64,000 bases of DNA. Source: JAHEJB01 sp041748175. GTDB taxonomy: Bacteria; Bacteroidota; Rhodothermia; Rhodothermales; Rubricoccaceae. The stretch lies in the NCBI GenBank assembly GCA_041748175.1, contig JBGTDU010000152.1, positions 1 to 64,000 of the forward strand. The letters run 5' to 3'. Positions 8,829 through 18,014 of the stretch are shown in pieces. A program made the position numbers and the translations under genes. Below the pieces are notes generated by a model. That model searched no databases. It was not told the DNA's origin and was given only the letters and a program-made list of their open reading frames with translations. Each line of letters opens with the position of its first letter. Position 1 is the stretch's first letter.

Positions 8829-11800
8829 TCAAACGGGAAGGCCGATAACGAACTCGGCACCCAGGCCCTCCTGGCTTTCTACCCGCATGGTGCCACTGTG
8901 GCCTAGTGTTATGATTTCGTAGGAGAGCGAGAGCCCAAGGCCCGTTCCCTGTCCCGAAGGCTTTGTCGTAAAGAAAGGCTCGAAGATCTTCTGGCGGACG
9001 TTGTCGGGAATACCCACTCCGTTGTCGGCAACGCGGATTTCGACGGCGTTTACGCTCCGTTTCGTCGAGACGGAAACCGTCGGTTTGAATCCATCTCCTC
9101 GCGACTTCGATGCTTCGTGGACGGCGTAGAATGCGTTGCCCATCAGGTTGATGAGTACACGCCCAATCTCTTGCGGAATCAGTTCAACCTCGCCCGCTTC
9201 AGGATCGAAATCGTACGCCATGTCGACGTTAAAATCGATATCGCGAGCACGCTGGCCGTGGAAGGCGAGGTTAGCATATTCCTCGACAAAGTCGTTGATG
9301 TCCACCGCCGACCGCTCGGCGGCACCGCCGCGCGAGTGTTGAAGCATCGCATGCACGATTTTGTCGGCGCGTTGCCCGTGATGGTGAATGCGACGAGCGT
9401 TTTCCTTAAGATCTCCGATGAGTTCGTTCAGCTCGGGCAATGCCTCGGCGACTGTCCGCTCTGGATCTGCCATCAATTCCTCGGTCAGTTCGTCGGCGAG
9501 GTCCACGCTCAGTTCGGCGAAGTTGTTGACAAAGTTGAGAGGGTTCTTGATCTCGTGCGCAATACCAGCCGTCAACTGCCCCAGCGACGCGAGTTTTTCT
9601 GCCTGGATCAGCTGGCCTTGCGTTGTGGTGAGGTGTCGATGGCTTTCTTCCAACGCTGAATAGGCTTTCTCCAACGCGTGGGCCTGTTCAAGCTCGGCAG
9701 CCTTTCGCTCGTTTTCGATTTTAAGGACCTTGGCCTCGGCTTCCGCCATTTCCGCCCGCAATTCTGCCTCGCGGCGCTCAGCCTTGGCGCTTTCTTCGCG
9801 AAGAAGCCGACGGCGCTGAAACCTGTCCGCGACAAACACAAGCCCACCGAAAATCAACGCGTAGAACGCGTAGGCCCAAACGGTGCGCCACCACGGTGGC
9901 GCGACATGGACGCTGATGGCAAGCGGTTCTTCGGTCCAGATCCCGTCCGCGCTCGCTGCCTTGACCCGAAGCGTATATCGTCCGGGGTCGAGGCCGGTGT
10001 ACACCGCCCGGCGCTCCAGGCCCAGATCTCGCCACTCGTCCTCCAGCCCCTCGAGCATGACGGCGTACCGGTTGCGGCCGGACTCGGTAAAGTGAAGCGC
10101 CGCGAACTCGAAGGTGACGACGGTATGGTCGTGGTCGAGGTAGACGACATCGGTGGTTGGCGCTGCTTCCCGCAACGCAGCGTTTTCGCCTGGGACCACC
10201 TCTAGTCCCAAGATCTGGACGCCGGTGAGTGATACCTGCGGCGGGTAGGGGTTCGACGTTGCAATTTGTGACGGATCGAATGAGATGAGTCCATCAGCTC
10301 CTCCGAAAAACAAGGCACCACTTGGCGAACCGAACGACGCGTCTGTGAGCGACCTGAGTCCAGGAGTACGTTCGCTGTCAAAGACACGGAAAGTTTCGGT
10401 GACGGGGTCGAAGCGTGCGAGGCCGCGGCTCGTGCTGAGCCACAGAAAGCCCGAGGCGTCTTCGACAATCGCCCGCACCACATTGCTGGGCAAGTCACTG
10501 TTTGTCTCCGAATAGACGGTAAAGCCATTTTCAGGGTTCTCGGGCGAGAACAGGTTTAGGCCCCCCCCCTCGGTCCCGATCCACAACCGCCCGTTGCTTT
10601 GGGCGTGCAAGGCCAGCACGGAGTTGTCAGACAGACTGGCGGCGTTGGCGGGATCATGCCGAAAGTGATCGAAGGAGCCGCCTCGTGCTCTATCTCGCAA
10701 CCGGTCCAGGCCACCGCGCGTGCCGAACCAAAGGGATCCGTCGGGCATCTCTTCGATTGCTTCAATCGTCTCGTGGCTAAGGCTCGCCGGGCGGGCGGAA
10801 TCGCGGAGAATCTTTTCATTGGAGCCCGTCTGCGGATCATGAAGGATCAGTCCGTTGCCAAGACTACCAACCCAGAGCTGCCCGGTGCTGTCCTCAAGGA
10901 TGGCGGATACGACCTCACCATCGAGCACAATGTGCCGGAACGAGCGTGCGCTCCGGTTGAATTCCAGAAGGCCGGCGCGCGTACCCACCCACAGCTGCCC
11001 GGACTCGCTCTCGCACAGTGCCGTGATGAACTCCTGCCCTCCATTTAGTGCCCCGGTTGGTAGAAATCGCTCGAACACCCCATCGTTATTGCCAAGCCGA
11101 CTGAGCCCATCATCGGTGCCTACCCACAGTGTGCTGTCGGCTGTTTGAATGACAGAGAGCACGGTGTTGCTGCTAAGGCTGTGATCCTGTTCGCTGTCAT
11201 GGGTGTAAACCTTGAACGAACTTCGAGCCTGATCGAACCAGTTGAGGCCACCATACGTGCCAACCCAAAGGATGCCCTGTCTATCCCCCATGATCGTTCG
11301 TACGAAGTTGTGGCTCAGCGCGTCCTCGCGGTTCTCATCCGGCTGGTAGCTGACCTGGTAGTTGTCCGCGTCCAGTTTGTGGAGCCCCCCACCCGCCGTG
11401 CCGATCCAGAGGCTGCCATCCGGATCTTCGAACAAAGATGTGATGATCGTTGCCCCGATGCCTCCTTCCAATTCGACAGGCTGAAACGAGTCCAGGGTTG
11501 GGTCAAGGCTTCGAACACCGCCACCGTAGGTGCCGATCCACAAGCCGCCGCGTTCTCTGGAAGTGATGACAGAGATAATGTTGCCGGGCGAATTATCGGC
11601 AACCTGAAGCGACGTAAAGCTCCCGGACTCGTGGTCGAACCGATTGAGGCCGCCGCCATTTGTGCCTACCCAGAGCGTTCCCTCCTCGTCAGCGTAAAGA
11701 GAGAGCACAACATCGTGGGTTAGTGAGGCACTATTCCCCGCGGCGTGTTTGTACGTGGTGAAAAGGCCGGTGTCATCGTCGAGGCGAGCCAATCCCGCGT

Positions 11801-12272
11801 CGGTGCCGATCCACATCGTTCCGTCTTGCTGTTGAGCGAGGGCGTTGATGTCGTCGTTGGGGAGGCTGCCGGGGATGTCAGGATGGTGGCGGAAGCGCGA
11901 AAACGTCTCCGTGGCTGGGTCGAACCGATTGAGACCACCATCGGATGTTCCGACCCAAATGTATCCGTCGGCATCTTCGAGCAACGCGAGCACCCCGTTG
12001 GCCGAGATCGTCGTGCTGTCGTCATCGGCATTGCGGAATTCGGTCACCGCGTACCCATCAAAACGGTCGAGGCCATCCAGGGTACCAATCCAGATGAACC
12101 CGCGTTCATCCTGCAGCAGGGCATTGATTTTCTCCTCCGACAGCCCATCCTCTACAAAGAGATGTTGGAAGGAAATGGTCTGTGCAGATCCGCTTTCAGC
12201 CCGAACCAGAGCGAGCCCAATCGCAAGAAAGGCAGCCATGCGAGCGAGCAGCGGAGGGAGGCCGAGGCGCAT
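8829..12272 (-). CDS. Sensor histidine kinase with a double seven-bladed periplasmic propeller and Y_Y_Y domain
   Basis: From the ATG at 12272 the product is about 1,147 residues; an in-frame GTG at 12305 overlaps the upstream gene and lacks a Shine-Dalgarno. The order is: signal peptide; 14 reg_prop repeats of the type GxLWIGTxGGGLxRFD (~30-690), enough for two seven-bladed propellers; a Y_Y_Y domain (~740-800, YRWxxxGLD-like YAVMLEGLEDEWRDLG); one membrane helix; a coiled coil; a dimerisation domain with the phospho-His in GIAHEIKNPLNFVNNF; and an ATPase with N, G1 (DNGVGIP) and G2 (GQGTGLGLSLSYEI) boxes. No receiver or AraC domain follows, so it is not a one-piece HTCS regulator. It lies 10 bp after the response-regulator cyclase gene, its likely partner. 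Confidence 0.88.
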   Translation of the reverse strand: MRLGLPPLLARMAAFLAIGLALVRAESGSAQTISFQHLFVEDGLSEEKINALLQDERGFIWIGTLDGLDRFDGYAVTEFRNADDDSTTISANGVLALLEDADGYIWVGTSDGGLNRFDPATETFSRFRHHPDIPGSLPNDDINALAQQQDGTMWIGTDAGLARLDDDTGLFTTYKHAAGNSASLTHDVVLSLYADEEGTLWVGTNGGGLNRFDHESGSFTSLQVADNSPGNIISVITSRERGGLWIGTYGGGVRSLDPTLDSFQPVELEGGIGATIITSLFEDPDGSLWIGTAGGGLHKLDADNYQVSYQPDENREDALSHNFVRTIMGDRQGILWVGTYGGLNWFDQARSSFKVYTHDSEQDHSLSSNTVLSVIQTADSTLWVGTDDGLSRLGNNDGVFERFLPTGALNGGQEFITALCESESGQLWVGTRAGLLEFNRSARSFRHIVLDGEVVSAILEDSTGQLWVGSLGNGLILHDPQTGSNEKILRDSARPASLSHETIEAIEEMPDGSLWFGTRGGLDRLRDRARGGSFDHFRHDPANAASLSDNSVLALHAQSNGRLWIGTEGGGLNLFSPENPENGFTVYSETNSDLPSNVVRAIVEDASGFLWLSTSRGLARFDPVTETFRVFDSERTPGLRSLTDASFGSPSGALFFGGADGLISFDPSQIATSNPYPPQVSLTGVQILGLEVVPGENAALREAAPTTDVVYLDHDHTVVTFEFAALHFTESGRNRYAVMLEGLEDEWRDLGLERRAVYTGLDPGRYTLRVKAASADGIWTEEPLAISVHVAPPWWRTVWAYAFYALIFGGLVFVADRFQRRRLLREESAKAERREAELRAEMAEAEAKVLKIENERKAAELEQAHALEKAYSALEESHRHLTTTQGQLIQAEKLASLGQLTAGIAHEIKNPLNFVNNFAELSVDLADELTEELMADPERTVAEALPELNELIGDLKENARRIHHHGQRADKIVHAMLQHSRGGAAERSAVDINDFVEEYANLAFHGQRARDIDFNVDMAYDFDPEAGEVELIPQEIGRVLINLMGNAFYAVHEASKSRGDGFKPTVSVSTKRSVNAVEIRVADNGVGIPDNVRQKIFEPFFTTKPSGQGTGLGLSLSYEIITLGHSGTMRVESQEGLGAEFVIGLPV

Positions 12273-12282
12273 CGAACTCGGG

Positions 12283-13710
12283 TCAGGCGGTGGCTTTTGC
12301 CGCACCCGCCAGACGAAGGCGGTCCAATTCCTCGGACGCCTCGTCGGAAGCGGACGTTATACGAATTGTGAGCATGGGGCCACCCACGCTGGTTGTTTCG
12401 GCAGACACAACTTTCGCGTATACGTCCTCGAACTCGCCGTCCGAGATCATAGGAATGGAAAGTTTGATGTCGGTCCGCTCAGCAACGGGCCGGGCCGTGA
12501 GCACAACCGCCTGTGTCGGCGATAAGCGGACGATCTCCGCCTTGAGACTGTCGTCGGCGATCTCCTTACCGTCGAGAACCATATAGGTGCACGAGAGCGG
12601 CACGGTGAGCGCCGTGAGTGGGTCCGACGTCGTTTGCGGAAGCTCCAGATTGTAGTCGCCGCCAACGCCGGTTACGAAGTGCACGAGGATGCGTTCGACG
12701 AAGCCCTTCATGGCCACCTCTTGCGACGAGCCTATCCGAACACTGTCGCCTACTTTTTCTCGCGTGGTCGTGGAGATCACCACCTCGCCGGACGCGGCCA
12801 GGGCCTGGATGCGGCTCGTGAGGTTGACCGGGCTGCCGACGACCCCATACTTCGCTCTCTTCTCTGAGCCAATGTTTCCCACAACGACTTCTCCGGTATT
12901 CACCGCCACGCCCATTTCAAGTGCGCCAAGCCCACGGCGGAGCATCTCTTCGTTTACGTCCGTCATGGCACACTGCATGGCAACGGCGCAGGCAACGGCT
13001 CGCTCGGCATGGTCGGCTCGCTGGATCGGCGCGCCAAAGATTACGAGGATCGCGTCGCCGATAAATTCGTCGATCGTCCCCCCATACTCGTCAATGACGT
13101 CCGTCATGCGTCCCAGATAGGCGTTGAGGAGTTCCACGACGCGCTCGGGTTCCAGCCTCTCCGAGAGTGCCGTAAAACCACTGAGGTCGCTCATCAACAC
13201 GCTTACCTCACGCCGCTCGCCGCCGAGGGCCAGCGAATCGGTATCGGCGAGAACGGCTTGGGCCACTTCATCCGAGAGGTAGCGCCCGATTGCCTGGCGG
13301 ACAAACACGGCCTCTCGCTCACGGCCAACCACTTCGCGCGCGTTGTTCAGCGTCACCTCCAGATCCGAGAGATCGATTGGCTTGGTAAGAAAGTCGAATG
13401 CACCTTTGTTCATGGCCGTGCGGATGTTCTCCATGTCACCGTACGCCGTCACGACAATAGCCTTGTGCTGAAACTCGCGCTCTCTAAGGCGCCCGAGGAG
13501 CGTGAGTCCGTCCATCCTGGGCATGTTGATATCCGTGACGACAATCTCTATCCCCGGATTCAGCTCCAGCTTTTCGAGCGCATCGACGCCATCCGCCGCG
13601 AATTCAAGCTCGAAGAGACCATCCCGAACATGCCGCCGAAATTTCTGGCGGATGAGCGGAGCGAGGTCCGGCTCGTCGTCAACAAAGAGGATTTTGAGTA
13701 CGGCCTCCAT
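12283..13710 (-). CDS. Response regulator fused to a class III adenylate/guanylate cyclase
   Basis: The 475-residue product is taken from the ATG at 13710 (MEAVLKILFVDDEPD); the open frame runs back to 13767. The N-terminal receiver (~1-125) has the acidic pair VDDE, the phospho-acceptor Asp in VTDINMPRMDG and the conserved Lys in LTKPIDL. A class III nucleotidyl cyclase domain follows (~170-350) with both metal Asp residues (MSDLSGF and GDAILVIFG). The base-recognition positions read Glu (DEFIGD) and Gly (KYGVVG), so cGMP synthesis is possible. The C-terminal ~100 residues look PilZ-like or beta-rich and are not assigned. It is promoter-proximal to the propeller kinase, which probably phosphorylates it. 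Confidence 0.88.
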   Translation of the reverse strand: MEAVLKILFVDDEPDLAPLIRQKFRRHVRDGLFELEFAADGVDALEKLELNPGIEIVVTDINMPRMDGLTLLGRLREREFQHKAIVVTAYGDMENIRTAMNKGAFDFLTKPIDLSDLEVTLNNAREVVGREREAVFVRQAIGRYLSDEVAQAVLADTDSLALGGERREVSVLMSDLSGFTALSERLEPERVVELLNAYLGRMTDVIDEYGGTIDEFIGDAILVIFGAPIQRADHAERAVACAVAMQCAMTDVNEEMLRRGLGALEMGVAVNTGEVVVGNIGSEKRAKYGVVGSPVNLTSRIQALAASGEVVISTTTREKVGDSVRIGSSQEVAMKGFVERILVHFVTGVGGDYNLELPQTTSDPLTALTVPLSCTYMVLDGKEIADDSLKAEIVRLSPTQAVVLTARPVAERTDIKLSIPMISDGEFEDVYAKVVSAETTSVGGPMLTIRITSASDEASEELDRLRLAGAAKATA

Positions 13711-13867
13711 TACGCTTCGTCGGGTTTTGACAGGCGTAAAGTAGCAGTAGGCGCAAGGGCCTTCCAAGGCGCGCCGCGCAATACGTCGATATCACGACAG
13801 TTGTTGAGTGGTATTGGTCCTGTGTCGTATGCTTGCGCCCCGCATTCTGCTATGCCCACTGTTTCTC

Positions 13868-14914
13868 ATGCATCGGTTCATATTGAGTAGAGTTCTTCCT
13901 CTGGTTCTGTCCGCCCTTGTCGCGGGGGTAATTGGCATGAACGTGAGCGCTTCAACCCCGCCGCACGTTCCGCACGTTGACCGTGTGGCATTCCCGGACA
14001 CGACCGCCGAGCTTTCGTGGGCTAGCCGTCTTGTACGGCTTCACAGCGCGCTGACGCAAATCGGAGCTCAACCCGAGGACGAAAACGTCCCACAATGGGT
14101 CGCTGCCGCTTTCGAGGACGCGCAGGTCCTTGCGGCCAGGGAGGGGATGTTGGGAAATGCAAACTTCCGCGAGATGTACGCGGAAGTTCACCGGCTCCAT
14201 GAATCGTATCACGGCGTTGTGGCTCCTATCGAGCTTTCTCGAAGTGAGCTAACGTCGCTACGCGTCGTCCCCCTGGCTTTCCTTGCGTCTCTCGACCCAG
14301 CACTGCTGGTCGGTATCGATCTGCGAAAACCATTTTCCGAACCTGAGCCGGAGGTCGCAGAGGTGCCGTTAGCGCATGCGGTGCTTACGGTTCCGACATC
14401 GGAAGAACACGCCGTTTCCACGCAGCAGCAACGCATGATGCGCCAGTATGGTGGGCTACGGGGTATGCGGAACGTCAGCCGAGCCTACTTCCCCATGATC
14501 GAACGTGCGCTTTTAAGACTTGGCGTGCCGGACGAAATGAAGTACGTCGCCGTTGTCGAGAGCAGCCTGGACCCCAACGCCGTGAGCGAGGATGGCGCAA
14601 CGGGCCTGTGGCAATTCATGCCCGCGACGGGTGCGATGTACGGCCTATCCGAAGAAGATCTTCGAAGCCCGTCGAGATCGACAATCGCTGCTGCGCGTCA
14701 TCTGGAGCGGCTCGGTCGCATGTTCAACGGCGACTGGCAGCTTGCGGCGGCCGCGTATAACGGCGGCGACGGTCGCGTCCTGAATGCTGTCAACAGAGTC
14801 CGCAACCGCCTTGGGCGAACACCGACGTACTGGGAAGTGTCACCGCTTCTCCCCGCAGAGACCCGCACGTATGTAGCGAAGTTTATCGCAACGGCCCGGG
14901 TGATGGGGGGCTGA
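13868..14914 (+). CDS. Lytic transglycosylase domain protein
   Basis: The 348-residue product starts at the ATG at 13868, which puts a signal peptide (MHRFILSRVLPLVLSALVAG) first; upstream in-frame starts at 13829 (ATG) and 13808 (GTG) are alternatives. The SLT domain occupies ~215-345 with the putative catalytic Glu at ~231 (VAVVESSLDPNAVS), followed by GATGLWQFMPATG and AAAYNGGDGRV. Unlike the paralogue at 3168-5081 it has no LysM domains. Both share an N-terminal helical region with an FREMYAEVHRLHESYHG-like stretch. It is periplasmic and acts in murein turnover. Confidence 0.85.
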   Translation: MHRFILSRVLPLVLSALVAGVIGMNVSASTPPHVPHVDRVAFPDTTAELSWASRLVRLHSALTQIGAQPEDENVPQWVAAAFEDAQVLAAREGMLGNANFREMYAEVHRLHESYHGVVAPIELSRSELTSLRVVPLAFLASLDPALLVGIDLRKPFSEPEPEVAEVPLAHAVLTVPTSEEHAVSTQQQRMMRQYGGLRGMRNVSRAYFPMIERALLRLGVPDEMKYVAVVESSLDPNAVSEDGATGLWQFMPATGAMYGLSEEDLRSPSRSTIAAARHLERLGRMFNGDWQLAAAAYNGGDGRVLNAVNRVRNRLGRTPTYWEVSPLLPAETRTYVAKFIATARVMGG

Positions 14915-15024
14915 GATAGAATAGGCGGGGGACGGATGATCGTGCGGAGGTTCCTACTTGTTCAAAACAATCATCTTTAGACAGGGATCCGAATATCGAG
15001 TCCGTCCGGCTGTTCTAAAATGCG

Positions 15025-15060
15025 AAACACCCCGGCCGTGCGAACGACCGGGGTGTTTTT
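15025..15060 (+). terminator. Rho-independent terminator between convergent genes
   Basis: An 11-bp stem (15025-15035 with 15048-15058) carries a GC core and is followed by TTTTTAT on the plus strand. Read on the minus strand the tail is TTTCGCATTTT, so it may work in both directions for the transglycosylase and the T9SS protein. Confidence 0.85.
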
Positions 15061-15079
15061 ATCGATTGGCTCCACGCGT

Positions 15080-17071
15080 CTAGCGGAGCAGCAACACCTT
15101 CATCGAAGACTGCACGCTTCCTGCCGCCTCCATTCGGATGAGGTAGACGCCGCTTGCAAGTCCGTTGCCATTGAACACGACTTCATGCCTACCCGCCGCA
15201 AACTGCCCGTTTGCGAGTTCGGCGACCTCACGGCCAAGCATGTCGAAGACGGCTAGACGAATCGTAGCCACCTCTGGAACGTCAAACGGGACGACTGCCT
15301 GCGGGTTGAATGGGTTTGGATAGGCCGCGTGCAATACGTAGCTCTCCGGAGTCTCTGGGCCATCCTCGTTTGCTGTTGGCGGAGGAGGAGCCGACTTGTC
15401 CGTGAAGAGCCGGATAACCGTGTCGTCCGGCGGTGTAGTGCCACCACCACCGAGATCGGCGATGACCATCCGGCCGATCGGATAAACGAACTGAGAGCCG
15501 AACGTCCCGCCCGGATAAATTCCAGTTGGCAGCGTGTTGCGATAACAGTAATCGGCATAGAGGCCCTGGGTATTACAATCGACCCCATTCGTGCTCGTGC
15601 CCGACGGGTCCGGATCAATCTGGACATCACCATCGGTCAGAGGATCATAGATCGCACCTGCGCCACCAAAACCAATCGCCGCCGTCTCGAACATGTCATA
15701 CCCGTCTGCACGGTCCGGCATCATCCAGTAGACCCAATCCGTGATTGGTGTCCCCCCGCTGACTGGCCAGGCATCCACCCCCGTGAACATGTCCGCCCAA
15801 TCCGCGAGCTCGGCTGCGTTGGCGTTGAGGAATGGAATCATTCGCACATCATCGGCACCCCCGTCGTCCGGGTCGCCGATGTTCCACAACTCAAAGGGCA
15901 CCGTGGCGATTGTGAACCCGGCGAACGCGTACACGCCGAAGCCACCGGTCGCAGTGAACCTCATTTCGAAGGCGTCGTGTATCGCTGTTTCAACGAATCG
16001 CCTGATACGATCCAGGGAGCCGTCGCCGCCACCGCCGCCCACGTAGTATTCGGCCGTCGAGTTAGGGTCGTGCCAGACCGTGTTGCCGCCATACTCAGCG
16101 CATCCCGACGCAGCCACTGCGCACGGATCGCCTGAGGGATGGACGCTCTCAACGATACCTGCGCCGTTGCCCGCAAAATTCGGAAATCCACCGCCTTCCG
16201 CAATCAACCGGAGGACCGTGCCTGTTTCCGGTGTGGTTCCGTCAGCGGCCAGGTCGCCAAATACCATGCGGCCAACTGGATAAATGAAGCTGGAGGGCCC
16301 ACCGTTGTTGACAAAGGGCTGATTCCGGTAACAGTAATTGACAAAAACACCTTGGGTGGCGCAATCACCGCCAACGAAGGGATCAGGGTCTATCTGCGCG
16401 TCACCATCGGTAAGTGGGTCGTAGATCGACCCGGCTCCACCAAATCCCACTGCAGCGGCCTCGAACATATCGTAGCCGTCAGCCCGGTCGGGCATCATCC
16501 AGTAGACCCAATCCGAGATGGGCGTTCCCCCGCTCACGGGCCACGCATCCACTCCTGTGAACATGTCCGCCCAGTCGGCGACAGCGACGCCGTTGGCGTT
16601 GATGAAGGGAATCATCCGAACATCATCGCCGCTATCCGAAGGCTCACCAATGTTCCAGAGCTCGAAGGGCACGGAGATTATCTCGAAGCCCGCAAATCCG
16701 TAGATGCCGAACCCGCCACTGGCGGTAAAGCGCATTTCAAACTGATCCGTCCCTACGGCTTCGATGAAGCGGCTCAGCCGGTCGAGGCCGCCCGTACCAC
16801 CACCCGCCGAAACGTAGTAGTCAGCGCTTACGCTTGGATCGTGCCACACGGTATTGCCTCCGTACTCAAGACAGCCCGGCGTAGAGGGTGCCGCGCATGG
16901 GTCACCCGAGGGGTGAGCAATCTCTATGATTCCCGCGCCACCACCAGCCCAACTGGATGTGGTTCGGAGTCCCGGGTCGTCATCTTGTGCTGCGACAGGT
17001 GCGCTAACGAGAGTCAGGCTAACAAGCCCGCATAACATCACCGCGCAGACTTTGGCGTAGAAAGCAGTCAT
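15080..17071 (-). CDS. Secreted tandem-repeat protein with T9SS type A C-terminal sorting domain
   Basis: The 663-residue product is taken from the ATG at 17071 (MTAFYAKVCAVMLCG signal peptide, AQD cleavage context). The body is two tandem copies of about 280 residues, each starting near GAGI(V/I)E-HPSGDPCA and containing CxEYGGNTVWHDP, FEMRFTA(S/T)GGFG, VPFELWNIG and DWVYWMMPDRADGYDMFE; the copies are strongly similar. The last ~80 residues (YPNPFNPQAVVPFDVPEVA to SSMKVLLLR, with VFDMLGREV and ASGVYLIRM) are the classic type A sorting tail that directs export and surface attachment by the type IX system. Function is unknown; conserved Cys residues near HPSGDPC suggest disulfides. Confidence 0.82.
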   Translation of the reverse strand: MTAFYAKVCAVMLCGLVSLTLVSAPVAAQDDDPGLRTTSSWAGGGAGIIEIAHPSGDPCAAPSTPGCLEYGGNTVWHDPSVSADYYVSAGGGTGGLDRLSRFIEAVGTDQFEMRFTASGGFGIYGFAGFEIISVPFELWNIGEPSDSGDDVRMIPFINANGVAVADWADMFTGVDAWPVSGGTPISDWVYWMMPDRADGYDMFEAAAVGFGGAGSIYDPLTDGDAQIDPDPFVGGDCATQGVFVNYCYRNQPFVNNGGPSSFIYPVGRMVFGDLAADGTTPETGTVLRLIAEGGGFPNFAGNGAGIVESVHPSGDPCAVAASGCAEYGGNTVWHDPNSTAEYYVGGGGGDGSLDRIRRFVETAIHDAFEMRFTATGGFGVYAFAGFTIATVPFELWNIGDPDDGGADDVRMIPFLNANAAELADWADMFTGVDAWPVSGGTPITDWVYWMMPDRADGYDMFETAAIGFGGAGAIYDPLTDGDVQIDPDPSGTSTNGVDCNTQGLYADYCYRNTLPTGIYPGGTFGSQFVYPIGRMVIADLGGGGTTPPDDTVIRLFTDKSAPPPPTANEDGPETPESYVLHAAYPNPFNPQAVVPFDVPEVATIRLAVFDMLGREVAELANGQFAAGRHEVVFNGNGLASGVYLIRMEAAGSVQSSMKVLLLR

Positions 17072-17258
17072 GGCCGTATTGGTTTGGAGAAAGGGATGGC
17101 GGAAAGAGGCCGGTATGCATCGACCCAATCCATAGTGGGTTACAGTATAAGACAGAACAATAGAATAGCGCCACGTGAACCCCCGCCCCAGAACGATTAT
17201 CCTGGTTCGGAAACTTGGTCTCCCGGCGCATCCACAAAGCGTCGCCAACCCTTCCATA

Positions 17259-18014
17259 TTAGCCCGACAGTACCGCCTTCATATACTCTCGCCGCATGGT
17301 CGCAATGGCGGAGACGGAGATTCCTTTCGGGCACACCGCCTCGCATTCGGCGTGGTTGGAACAGTCGCCGAAGCCTTCCGCTTCCATCTGGTCAACCATA
17401 TTTACGACGCGGCGGTGGCGCTCGGGCTTGCCCTGCGGAAGCATGGCAAGGTGGGCAATCTTCGACGCCGTAAACAGAGACGCCGACGAATTCGGGCAGG
17501 CCGCGACGCATGCGCCACAGCCAATGCACGAGGCATAGTCCATAGCCAGGTCGGCGTCGTCTTTGGTTATTGGCAGCGCGTTGGCATCCGGCGCGCCGCC
17601 CGTGTTCACCGACACGTAGCCGCCAGCCGCAATGATGCGGTCGAAGGCGCTACGGTCGACCACCAGGTCTTTGATGATCGGGAACGCTGTCGCTCTCCAC
17701 GGCTCAACGACGATGGTGTCTCCATCGTTGAAGTGACGCATGTGAAGCTGGCAGACGGCTGTGCGTGGTTGCGGTCCGTGCGCCACGCCTCCAACCATCA
17801 AGCCGCAGGATCCACAAATCCCTTCCCGGCAGTCGTTGTCGAACTCAACGGGTTCTTCGCCCTTCTTTATCAACTGCTCGTTCAGCACGTCCAACAGTTC
17901 GAGAAACGACATATGCTCGTTGGCATCCGCAACAGTGTAGTCCGTCATCCGGCCGGCCGCGTCAGGCCCGGACTGTCGCCAGATTTCGAGGTGGATCGTC
18001 ATTCGCCCCTTCAT
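17259..18014 (-). CDS. sdhB: Succinate dehydrogenase/fumarate reductase iron-sulfur subunit (type-B complex)
   Basis: The 251-residue subunit carries all cluster ligands: [2Fe-2S] in CREGICGSC plus the downstream Cys of AVCQL; [4Fe-4S] in CIGCGACVAACP; and [3Fe-4S]/[4Fe-4S] positions in CSNHAECEAVCPKGI. It passes electrons from the flavoprotein to the diheme anchor. It overlaps sdhA by 4 bp (ATGA-type) in the order sdhC-sdhA-sdhB, the usual Bacteroidetes arrangement. The internal ATG at 18002 (MTIHLEIW) is an alternative start that avoids the overlap. Confidence 0.95.
   Translation of the reverse strand: MKGRMTIHLEIWRQSGPDAAGRMTDYTVADANEHMSFLELLDVLNEQLIKKGEEPVEFDNDCREGICGSCGLMVGGVAHGPQPRTAVCQLHMRHFNDGDTIVVEPWRATAFPIIKDLVVDRSAFDRIIAAGGYVSVNTGGAPDANALPITKDDADLAMDYASCIGCGACVAACPNSSASLFTASKIAHLAMLPQGKPERHRRVVNMVDQMEAEGFGDCSNHAECEAVCPKGISVSAIATMRREYMKAVLSG

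Noticed and set aside
12273..12305. GTG start at 12305 for the propeller kinase
   Set aside because: It overlaps the cyclase gene, has no Shine-Dalgarno and puts 11 polar residues before the signal peptide. The ATG at 12272 fits better.
16139..17035. A 298-codon plus-strand frame opposite the T9SS protein
   Set aside because: It mirrors the tandem repeat of the real gene and has no signal or domain features of its own.
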